64,000 nt of DNA from Rhodospirillaceae bacterium (GTDB taxonomy: Bacteria; Pseudomonadota; Alphaproteobacteria; UBA8366). Both the position numbers and the translations under genes were made by a program. This document shows, in pieces, positions 35,831-43,167 of this stretch. The stretch covers positions 278,165 to 342,164 of the forward strand of contig PBKG01000024.1 of the NCBI GenBank assembly GCA_002722095.1, read 5' to 3'. The notes below the pieces were generated by a model. It searched no databases. It worked only from the letters and a program-made list of their open reading frames with translations, and was not told the DNA's origin. Position 1 is the first letter of the stretch; each line of letters opens with the position of its first letter.

Positions 35831-36712
35831 TTAGGCATCCAGATATGGGCGCTGGCCGCGAATAGTGGTGCGGTGCATGCGCCGCCGGGCATTTTTCTCG
35901 TCAAATGGTAACGCCTTGTGGAGGACGCTTCGGTTATCCCACAGGACAACATCACCGGGCGTCCAGCTATGGGCGTATTCAAACTGCGGCTGACTGGCGA
36001 ATTCGATCAGCTCTTTGACGATCGCTTGGCTTTCCTCGTCTCCCATACCTTCGAAGCATCGGACAAAAACAGCGGAAAGGTAGAGCGCTTTGCGGCCAAT
36101 CTCGGGGTGGGTAACAACTGCAGGATGGCTCAGCGGCGGGTTCGCCGCCCTTTGTTCATCGGTCAGCGGCGGGCGTTCCTGGTGATGGTTCTCGTAATTC
36201 CAAACGTAATCATGCACGCCCATTTGCTTTTCAAGCCAAGCTTTACGTTCTTCGGGCAATGCGTCGAATACGGCAAACATACTGGTGAAGCAAGTCTCAC
36301 CTTCACCTTCCGGGCATTCGACGCAATGGAAGATCGAGCCCATGCTCGGCTCGGTCACGTATGACAGGTCCGAGTGATATCGTTTCGAGCCACCAAATGC
36401 GCCGATATGCTTTCCGTTCTCGATGATATTGGAAACAACGAAAATTTCCGGATGTCCGGGCAAGCAATAATTGCTCAGTACATGACTTTCGAGCGGGCCG
36501 AAGCGTTTGGAAAATTCGATATGCTCTTCCGGCGACCAGTGCTGACCGCGAACGACGAGAACACTACGTTCGCACAGTTCGCGCCGAATTCGCTGAAACA
36601 CCTCTTCCGACATCGGCTGGGCGAGGTCGACACCCGACACTTCCGATCCGATATGGTCCGTCACCGGCGTAAAGGTGATCGACTCGTTCACGCGATTTTC
36701 CGCAACTGCCAT
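35831..36712 (-). CDS. TauD/TfdA-family Fe(II)/2-oxoglutarate dioxygenase (copy 4, tandem pair)
   Basis: This 293-residue protein has metal ligands in RYHSDLSY and LWDNRSVLHKALPFDE and an arginine region RRRMHRTTIRG. It is clearly a tandem duplicate of copy 5: the two share HVLxxxCLPxHPEI, VVSNI, HIGAxGGSK, CPEGEGET and SWTPGD at the same spacing. AGAGGAGAGGG lies ahead of the ATG at 36712. It is separated from copy 5 by 12 bases and from the lactonase by 3. Differences near residues 150-190, where substrate loops lie, suggest different substrates or successive oxidations. Confidence 0.88.
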   Translation of the reverse strand: MAVAENRVNESITFTPVTDHIGSEVSGVDLAQPMSEEVFQRIRRELCERSVLVVRGQHWSPEEHIEFSKRFGPLESHVLSNYCLPGHPEIFVVSNIIENGKHIGAFGGSKRYHSDLSYVTEPSMGSIFHCVECPEGEGETCFTSMFAVFDALPEERKAWLEKQMGVHDYVWNYENHHQERPPLTDEQRAANPPLSHPAVVTHPEIGRKALYLSAVFVRCFEGMGDEESQAIVKELIEFASQPQFEYAHSWTPGDVVLWDNRSVLHKALPFDEKNARRRMHRTTIRGQRPYLDA

Positions 36713-36724
36713 GTTCCCTCTCCT

Positions 36725-37591
36725 CTATACCGGCCGCAAAAAAGGTTTGTCGCCTTTGATCGTGGTCCGATGCATCAAACGCCGCGCATTCGTTTCATCG
36801 AATGGCTCCGCTCGATGCAATAAACAGCGATTATCCCAGATCACCATGTCTCCTGGCGTCCAGCTATGGGTATAGCCGAATTCGGGGCGCTTCGCGAAGT
36901 CCATGAGTTCGGCCAGAATGTCTTGGCTTTCTTCTTCCGAAACGCCGACAAATTCTCGAGCATGAAATTCCGAAATATATAACGAGCGCCGACCGCTCTC
37001 AGGGTGAGTTCGGACGGCCGGATGGACCACCGGCGGCGTCTTCGCGCGCTGTTCTGCGGTCATCGGTGGGCGGTGCGCGTGTTCCCGGTCGTGATGCCAT
37101 CCATAGTCGTAGACAATGTCCTTTCCCTCGAGCCACTGCTTTTTCTCAACCGGCAGCTTGTCGTAGACCGCGCTCATACTGATGAAAGACGTTTCGCCCT
37201 CTCCTTCGGGGCACTCACGGCAATAAAAAAGCGAGCCCAAGCTTGGCTCAGCGATATAGGCAAGATCGGTATGAAATTTTTTCGACCCTCCATACGCACC
37301 GATATGCCGGCCTTTTTCTTCGATATTCGAAACGACGAGAATTTCGGGGTGTTCGGGGAGGCAAAATTGATTGAGCACGTGACATTCCAGGTCACCAAAA
37401 TGCCGGCTGAACGCGATTTGAGAGTCCGGCGTTAAAGTTTGCCCGGGGAGTACCAGCAACCCATAAGCAACGAATGCGTCGTGGATTGGTTCGAACTGAG
37501 CGCTCGATACCGGCTCGGACAGATCGACGCCCTCGACGCGCGCGCCGAAACTCGGTGTTAAGGGCGATACGTTAACTTGCTCGTCATTCAC
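36725..37591 (-). CDS. TauD/TfdA-family Fe(II)/2-oxoglutarate dioxygenase (copy 5, tandem pair)
   Basis: This 288-residue partner of copy 4 uses an HTD version of the metal motif (KFHTDLAY) and IWDNRCLLHRAEPFDE for the distal His, ending with HRTTIKGDKPF. The start is GTG at 37591 with GAGGG about 13 bases upstream; the neighbouring ATG is out of frame. It lies 34 bases downstream of the aconitase X small subunit and 12 before copy 4. Being sandwiched between aconitase X and a lactonase, it probably takes part in one degradative route with them; the substrate is not readable. Confidence 0.87.
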   Translation of the reverse strand: MNDEQVNVSPLTPSFGARVEGVDLSEPVSSAQFEPIHDAFVAYGLLVLPGQTLTPDSQIAFSRHFGDLECHVLNQFCLPEHPEILVVSNIEEKGRHIGAYGGSKKFHTDLAYIAEPSLGSLFYCRECPEGEGETSFISMSAVYDKLPVEKKQWLEGKDIVYDYGWHHDREHAHRPPMTAEQRAKTPPVVHPAVRTHPESGRRSLYISEFHAREFVGVSEEESQDILAELMDFAKRPEFGYTHSWTPGDMVIWDNRCLLHRAEPFDETNARRLMHRTTIKGDKPFLRPV

Positions 37592-37625
37592 TTGGGGTAT
37601 TCCCTCTTTCGCCGCTGCGGCAGCC

Positions 37626-38042
37626 CTAGGACGATGACAAAATGCGCACCAGACCTTCGGCCGGAACCACCTCGATCTTGTCGCCGGATTTAATTGCTCG
37701 AGTTATGTCGGTTTCGAATCGATCCATGAACGGCAGCTGCGCGAAAGCCGCGCCTTGCGCCATTACCGGATTGGCATCGTTGAGCAGCAGGCCGAGCGGC
37801 GCCTTCTCCTTTTGCACCATTTCGCGCAGCATCCAGGCCGACGCCACTCCGCCCTTGGCAGCATTCAGCACCAATATGCGCCCGACATAGGATTCCCCGT
37901 ACAACAGATGACTGGGACGCGAGACAATGCCCCGGTCGCGATCCAGATCGTAGCGCGTGCTGAAATTATCGGATGCCGCAAGCGCAATGCCTTCCACCGC
38001 CGGCCCGATCCCCACATGGCCTTTGATCACCGTCTCGCTCAT
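37626..38042 (-). CDS. Aconitase X small (swivelling-domain) subunit
   Basis: This 138-residue protein is the DUF126 swivel domain: KGHVGIGPAVEGIALAASDNFS near the start, GRILVLNAAKGGVASAWMLREM with the conserved KGG loop, then PLGLLLNDANPVMAQGAAFAQLP. Together with the large subunit it forms aconitase X, a dehydratase family that includes cis-3-hydroxy-L-proline dehydratase in bacteria and phosphomevalonate dehydratase in archaea. Its start overlaps the large-subunit stop by 4 bases (ATGA). This is the split (two-gene) form. Confidence 0.92.
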   Translation of the reverse strand: MSETVIKGHVGIGPAVEGIALAASDNFSTRYDLDRDRGIVSRPSHLLYGESYVGRILVLNAAKGGVASAWMLREMVQKEKAPLGLLLNDANPVMAQGAAFAQLPFMDRFETDITRAIKSGDKIEVVPAEGLVRILSSS

Positions 38043-39298
38043 GACCCGCTCCTGGGAAGCACTTTTCCGGCAATCGCAGACTCGATGCAGCGCGGGATAG
38101 AAGCAGGCGTCGGCTTATAGCCGTAACCTTCGCAAATATTCACCATTTTCACCGAATGGGTCATCAGGCGCGTCCAGTCATGGGCTTCGCGAATTTCCTT
38201 GGCAAACGTGGCAAAAAAATCATGCCCGTGGACAACACGCCCGCCCGCTTTTTCGATCGCTTGATTGAGCCCGATGCGCGCGCAAGCTTCTTTGATTTCG
38301 ATCGGCGCATAGACCAACAGCGTGGTGTCGTCGTGAACTTTGCGACCTTCCAGCATGGCGGCAATTTCGACCAATTCTGGAATATCCAATTGCGGTGTCG
38401 ATAGCGCGACGACGTCGAGCGTATCTCCCTCGCCACCCCATTCCTCATAGAAAGCGTCCAAATCGGTCTGGGTAATCACCTCAGTATCGAGGCTTTTCCC
38501 TCCGGCCGCGCTTTTCCAGTCCGGCGCCTCCGGAGTGATGCCGATGACATGGAACATGGCGATCGAGCCATAGCTCGCCATCGCAAGCGCCATATGATTG
38601 AGCTCGAGAACAGACGGACGCGGACCGGTCAATTCCAATGCCGGCACGGACCAGTAGGAATTGAGCTTACGACCGATCAACGCGCCGACAATTCCCCAAT
38701 CCGCCACGCTGTCCGGCGTGAAATCGAGCTTGAACCCGTGGGTGGCCCCTCGTTTTTCGTCCAAGTGGAATCCGTAGCGGGGCACCCGTCCGGTAAAAAA
38801 GGCCGCCAGGCTCGATGGCCCAGCTTCGAAGTTGCAGCGCGCGCCTACAATGCCATTCATGTAAACCACCGACGGCGTGCCGCTATAACCGCATGCCTCG
38901 CCGAAGGCGGGAGCGGTTACCGAATGATCGTTTACATAGGCATGGGAGGTGACCACACCGAGCTTGCCAAGCGCTTCCACCGCTTCTGCGCTTTCCGCCG
39001 CCAGGTCGCGGCCGGGCAATAAAAACCGAAAGGTTTCTTCGTCGAACCCTCTGAAGTCAGCGGTCGCGAAGGCGCGCGGGCGGCGCTGTTCCGGCGGCAA
39101 TTCGCCGAGTTCCTGGATAAAGGCAACGCCGCTATCGCCCATGGTTTCCCGGTCCGTACTGATATGGATTACACGCACCGGCACGAAATCTTCGGCATCG
39201 AAAAACGTACCGACGCTTCGTTGATAATCGATCGCCCATTGAGCCGCCTTGCCATGCGCCCCGTCGAGCATTGCCTGTTCGAGATCGTTCAGTTTCAT
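38039..39298 (-). CDS. Aconitase X large (catalytic) subunit, divergent
   Basis: This 419-residue protein is the DUF521 catalytic subunit: NDHSVTAPAFGEACGYSGTP, VGARCNFEAGPSSLAAFFTGR, YGFHLDEKRGATHG and MFHVIGITPEAP are the family landmarks. Compared with members as I remember them, the segment usually written GSPHxS reads STPQLD, and the later cysteine-bearing strand reads VVHGHDFFATF without Cys, so the iron or Fe-S ligands may be rearranged. No ornithine cyclodeaminase-like or proline racemase genes are nearby, which argues against the known hydroxyproline pathway. It overlaps the CobW gene by 4 bases and the small subunit by 4. Confidence 0.9.
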   Translation of the reverse strand: MKLNDLEQAMLDGAHGKAAQWAIDYQRSVGTFFDAEDFVPVRVIHISTDRETMGDSGVAFIQELGELPPEQRRPRAFATADFRGFDEETFRFLLPGRDLAAESAEAVEALGKLGVVTSHAYVNDHSVTAPAFGEACGYSGTPSVVYMNGIVGARCNFEAGPSSLAAFFTGRVPRYGFHLDEKRGATHGFKLDFTPDSVADWGIVGALIGRKLNSYWSVPALELTGPRPSVLELNHMALAMASYGSIAMFHVIGITPEAPDWKSAAGGKSLDTEVITQTDLDAFYEEWGGEGDTLDVVALSTPQLDIPELVEIAAMLEGRKVHDDTTLLVYAPIEIKEACARIGLNQAIEKAGGRVVHGHDFFATFAKEIREAHDWTRLMTHSVKMVNICEGYGYKPTPASIPRCIESAIAGKVLPRSGS

Positions 39299-40302
39299 TG
39301 CGTTGTCTTAGCACGGGGCCGCAAACATGCAACTAGGCTCGCTTCCAGTGCGTCCCAATCAGGAGCATTTTCCTCTTCGGCAATGCATTCGATCCGGCTA
39401 TCGCGCCGATAGGCGATTGTCGCCCTGCTCAATTCGTCGCCAACCCTGTCGATTAACATCCAGTGGCGCCCGGTTCGGAAAACTCCCTTCAGCCGCAAGA
39501 TACCTTCCAAATCCGTTAGCAATCCAAGCAGGCGCCGACGGTCGAAAACTTCTTCCGGTGCGAACAACCAGCCACACGAAACGTGACCCTGCCCCTGATT
39601 GATCGCCCGCAGCGGACGGCCCGGCGCTAATTCGTGGTTCGGATCATGAGCGTGATGATAGTGAGGGTCCGCATGCGCTTCGGGGAAAAGTGCCACCCGC
39701 GTCGGATCAGGGTCCAAATCGAGCAACGCCATATCGAACTCACCTTGGCTCGCCGTCGTCAAATGCCCTTTGGGAGGAAACAATTTTTTCGCCCAATCAT
39801 CGAATGCTTGTCGATCCGTATCATCCGCCAGGTCCCATTTATGGCCAATCAGTACGTCCGCCATGTGAATTTGATCCTGGAAGACTTCGGATTCAGCGTC
39901 GCTCAGCTCGTCGATGCGGCGCGGGTCGACGAGGCAAATCGTGGCATGCAGCGAGATTTGCCCCGCCTGCTCTGCCTCCCGCAAAAGGTCGAGAATACCA
40001 GTGGGATGGCCGAGGCCGGTCGGCTCGATCAGGATTCGGTCCGGCCGCTGTTTGCGTATGAGATCGGCGAGCGCGACGCCCATCGCGACATTGCCGACAC
40101 AGCATATGCAACCGCCCGGCACCATGCGCACCCGGTCGCTATCACCGCCTAGCTCGGCGCCGTCGATCCCTATATCTCCGAATTCGTTGACCAGCACCGC
40201 CCAGTTCTGGTCCGTAGGCTTGCGGTCCAACAAAGAACGGATCGCCGTCGTCTTGCCGACGCCAAGGAAACCGGTAATGAGATTGGCCGGCGCTGCGGGC
40301 AT
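39295..40302 (-). CDS. CobW/COG0523 GTPase (metal-insertion chaperone)
   Basis: This 335-residue G3E-family GTPase has P-loop GFLGVGKTT (11-19), the metal-binding GGCICC (63-68) and PTGLGHP, plus a His-rich stretch AHADPHYHHAHDPNHE before the C-terminal CobW_C domain. Relatives deliver zinc or other metals to client enzymes. It lies 12 bases after the gamma-glutamyltransferase gene and overlaps the aconitase X gene, so a client within this operon (aconitase X or the zinc lactonase) is a reasonable inference. It is far from the cobalamin genes at 61-64 kb, so a B12 role is not indicated. Confidence 0.9.
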   Translation of the reverse strand: MPAAPANLITGFLGVGKTTAIRSLLDRKPTDQNWAVLVNEFGDIGIDGAELGGDSDRVRMVPGGCICCVGNVAMGVALADLIRKQRPDRILIEPTGLGHPTGILDLLREAEQAGQISLHATICLVDPRRIDELSDAESEVFQDQIHMADVLIGHKWDLADDTDRQAFDDWAKKLFPPKGHLTTASQGEFDMALLDLDPDPTRVALFPEAHADPHYHHAHDPNHELAPGRPLRAINQGQGHVSCGWLFAPEEVFDRRRLLGLLTDLEGILRLKGVFRTGRHWMLIDRVGDELSRATIAYRRDSRIECIAEEENAPDWDALEASLVACLRPRAKTTQ

Positions 40303-40314
40303 GGCTTTTCAGCC

Positions 40315-42099
40315 CTAACGACCGACGGCGTAACCCTGCATGCCGCGTGGATTCGCCGCCGCCTTGATGAGGCCGCCCTCCTGCGAACATGCGCACATGC
40401 GCCCTTCGGACCAATCACCCCCCACTTCGAGATCGTGGCCGCGTTTTTTCAAGTCTTTTTCGGCCTTCTTCGAGAACCGCCCCTCGATCACCAGTCGGCC
40501 CGGTGAGGCCTGACGGGGATAGAACGAGCTAGGGTGGTGTTCGTTATGGAAAGACGGCGCATCGATGGCCTCTTGAAGATTTAAACCGTGCACCGCATGG
40601 CGGATCAGGAAATTGGTTTGCCACTGATCCTGCTGATCACCCCCCGGCGTGCCATAAGCCATGTAAGGCTTACCGTCGCGATACGCCATTGACGGCGTCA
40701 AAGTAGTGCGCGGGCGCTTGCCGGGCGCGAGACTTGCGGGCTTGCCATCCTCAAGCCAGAACATCTGCATGCGCGATCCGAGGCAGAAGCCCAATTCGGG
40801 GATCACCGGGGAACTTTGCAGCCAACCGCCCGACGGGGTCGCGGCGACCATGTTGCCGTCCTTGTCGATGACATCGATATGGCAAGTATCGCCTTTTGCA
40901 GGGCGCCCGACCGTCGGCTCGCCGATCCCTGCCAGGTCCGACTTCTTCGAACTCGCGTTGTCGACGGCGGCTTGATAGTCGACCGGCGCACCATACCCTT
41001 CGATCTCGCCGGGCCGGAATTCGAGCGAAGCGTCCTTGCCCACAAGCTTGCGGCGCTCGTCGTTATATTCGTCCGACAAAAGGGTCTCGATAGGAACTTC
41101 GACGAAGTCGGGATCGCCGTAATAGGTCTCCCGGTCCGCGAAAGCGAGCTTGGCACATTCGGTCACCGTATGGACGAATTCGCCGCTTTCGGTATCCATA
41201 TCCTCGATACCCAGACCCTTGAGCAACGCCAGTTGCTGCAGTTGCACCGGCCCTTGGCTCCAAGGTCCGATCTTGAAAATAGTGTGGCCGTGAAAATCGT
41301 ATGACAGAGGCGTGTCGTAGGACGCGCGCCAGCCAGCCATGTCATCCCCGGTCAAAACGCCTTTATGCGGATCACCGGAAACGTCCATGACCTCGTTCTC
41401 GCGACAGAACTTGTCGATCGCTTCTGCGACGAACCCATTACCCCACGCATTGCGTGCCGCCTCCACCTGGGCCTGACGGTCGCGTCCTGCGGATTTTGCT
41501 TCGTCGATGAGCCGTTTCCAGGTCTTGGCGATCCCCTCGTTACCCAAGAGTGTGCCCGCCTCCGGCACTTCTCCGTTCGGCATGTAAACCGGCATCGAGG
41601 TCGGCCAATGGTCGCGGAACATCTCCTCGACACCGGAAATCGTCTTGCAAATATTGGGAACGATCGGCGCGCCGTTTTCGGCATAGTGAATGGCGGGCGC
41701 CAGAACCGTCTCCAGATCGAGCACGCCGTGATCACGCAAGATAAGAAGATACCCATCGACGGCACCGGGCACCGCCGTTGCCAGTAATCCCGTTCCCGGC
41801 ACAAGATCGAGTCCGAGTTCATCCCGGTAATGCGCCATGGTAGCGCCCGCGGGTGCCGGCCCTTGACCGCAAACCACGCGCGGCGTGTCTTCCCCCGCAA
41901 CATGGAGAATGGCCGGCATATCCCCACCTGGCCCGTTCAAATGCGGCTCGGCGATGTGCAATACGAACCCGGCACAGACGGCGGCATCGAAGGCGTTGCC
42001 ACCCTTTTCCAGCATCGACATAGCCGCCGCCGAGGCCAGCCAATGGGTCGTGGACACCATGCCGAAGGTACCGAGCAGTTCCGGGCGCGTGGTAAACAT
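40315..42099 (-). CDS. Gamma-glutamyltransferase-family protein, cytosolic form
   Basis: This 594-residue Ntn-hydrolase has no signal peptide, unlike the ggt at 6875. The self-cleavage nucleophile is T405 in GDTCHIDVIDKDGN, where classical GGT reads TTH. PGGDQQDQWQTNFLIRH near residue 520 is typical of the YwrD / GGT-like branch that includes enzymes acting on small amides and cephalosporins. GAGAGG precedes the ATG at 42099. It is the first gene of the aconitase-X run and divergent from a metallohydrolase across 147 bases. An amidase step opening the pathway is inferred. Confidence 0.9.
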   Translation of the reverse strand: MFTTRPELLGTFGMVSTTHWLASAAAMSMLEKGGNAFDAAVCAGFVLHIAEPHLNGPGGDMPAILHVAGEDTPRVVCGQGPAPAGATMAHYRDELGLDLVPGTGLLATAVPGAVDGYLLILRDHGVLDLETVLAPAIHYAENGAPIVPNICKTISGVEEMFRDHWPTSMPVYMPNGEVPEAGTLLGNEGIAKTWKRLIDEAKSAGRDRQAQVEAARNAWGNGFVAEAIDKFCRENEVMDVSGDPHKGVLTGDDMAGWRASYDTPLSYDFHGHTIFKIGPWSQGPVQLQQLALLKGLGIEDMDTESGEFVHTVTECAKLAFADRETYYGDPDFVEVPIETLLSDEYNDERRKLVGKDASLEFRPGEIEGYGAPVDYQAAVDNASSKKSDLAGIGEPTVGRPAKGDTCHIDVIDKDGNMVAATPSGGWLQSSPVIPELGFCLGSRMQMFWLEDGKPASLAPGKRPRTTLTPSMAYRDGKPYMAYGTPGGDQQDQWQTNFLIRHAVHGLNLQEAIDAPSFHNEHHPSSFYPRQASPGRLVIEGRFSKKAEKDLKKRGHDLEVGGDWSEGRMCACSQEGGLIKAAANPRGMQGYAVGR

Positions 42100-42246
42100 G
42101 GGATTTTTCCTCTCGTTAAAATTCAGGGCGGGACTTTAACGGCAAGCTTGTCGGGGAACAATGCAAAGAGCGAGACAGAGCCCGCTCTTGACAGCAGCCG
42201 GGCCCGACGCCTAAGCCAAGACACTTCAAAGAAAAGGGCTTCGCAA

Positions 42247-43152
42247 ATGGGACAACGGGTGGTCATTCCCCACAATCGGGAATTGGAATTTGAATATGGG
42301 GTGCCGGACACGCTGTCGCCCTTGATCCGCCGGGTCGTCGCCAACAATCCGGGTCCTTTCACGTTTCATGGTACCGGCACCTATATCGTCGGCCGTGGGG
42401 AAGTGGCGGTCATCGATCCCGGCCCGTTGGATCAGGATCATGTGGATGCGATCTTGAAGACCACGGAGGGTGAAAAGATCACCCATATCATTATTACCCA
42501 CACCCACCGCGATCATTCGCCCAACACCCAACTGCTGCAACCGGCTACCGGTGCCACCACCTACGGCTACGGCCAGCACGGCAAGGACCGCGGCCTGGAG
42601 ATCGGCACCGGCACAGGCGACTATGACTTTATTCCCGACATCCACCTCAAAGACGGAGATGTGGTCGAAGGAAACGGCTGGACGCTGGAAGCGGTGCACA
42701 CGCCGGGCCACGCCTCGAATCATTTGTGCTTCGCCTTGAAAGAAGAGAACATTTTGTTCAGCGGCGATCAGGTGATGGGCTGGTCGACAACAGTGGTTTC
42801 CGACCCCGACGGTCACATGGGCTCCTACATCGCCTCTTGCGAGAAGCTCCTCAAACGCGGCGAGGAACGATATTGGCCCAACCACGGCACCTGCATCGAA
42901 GATCCGCAGAATTACGTAACCCAGCTAATCGCCCACCGCCGCGACCGTGAGGAACAGATCACCCACTGGCTCGGCGAAGGTCTGGAAACCATCGCAACGT
43001 TGGTGGATGAAATGTACAAGGGCCTCGATCCGCGCTTGTATCGCGGTGCCTGCCGAGCCGTGCATGCGCATTTGATCCATATGGTCGAAACTGATCGCGC
43101 CTTGTGCGACGGCAAGCCCACCGAAGAATCGATTTATCGACCCGCTTCATAA
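42247..43152 (+). CDS. Metallo-beta-lactamase-fold hydrolase (LACTB2-like)
   Basis: From the ATG at 42247 (GAAAAGGG ahead) the protein has 301 residues. The zinc motif THTHRDHSP (H85, H87, D89, H90), HTPGHASNHLCF and FSGDQVMGW are complete. A C-terminal winged-helix-like tail (REEQITHWLGEGLETI) matches LACTB2/ribonuclease-like members of the glyoxalase II group. Roles in the family range from thioester hydrolysis to endoribonuclease. pepN follows 15 bases later on the same strand. An open frame beginning at 41830 lies antisense to the GGT gene and is not used. Confidence 0.88.
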   Translation: MGQRVVIPHNRELEFEYGVPDTLSPLIRRVVANNPGPFTFHGTGTYIVGRGEVAVIDPGPLDQDHVDAILKTTEGEKITHIIITHTHRDHSPNTQLLQPATGATTYGYGQHGKDRGLEIGTGTGDYDFIPDIHLKDGDVVEGNGWTLEAVHTPGHASNHLCFALKEENILFSGDQVMGWSTTVVSDPDGHMGSYIASCEKLLKRGEERYWPNHGTCIEDPQNYVTQLIAHRRDREEQITHWLGEGLETIATLVDEMYKGLDPRLYRGACRAVHAHLIHMVETDRALCDGKPTEESIYRPAS

Positions 43153-43167
43153 AGCGCGTCCCGCCCC

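Noticed and set aside
37626..39298. Hydroxyproline degradation (cis-3-hydroxyproline dehydratase)
   Set aside because: The usual partner genes (proline/hydroxyproline epimerase, ornithine-cyclodeaminase-like reductase, regulator, transporter) are absent; kept only as one possible activity.
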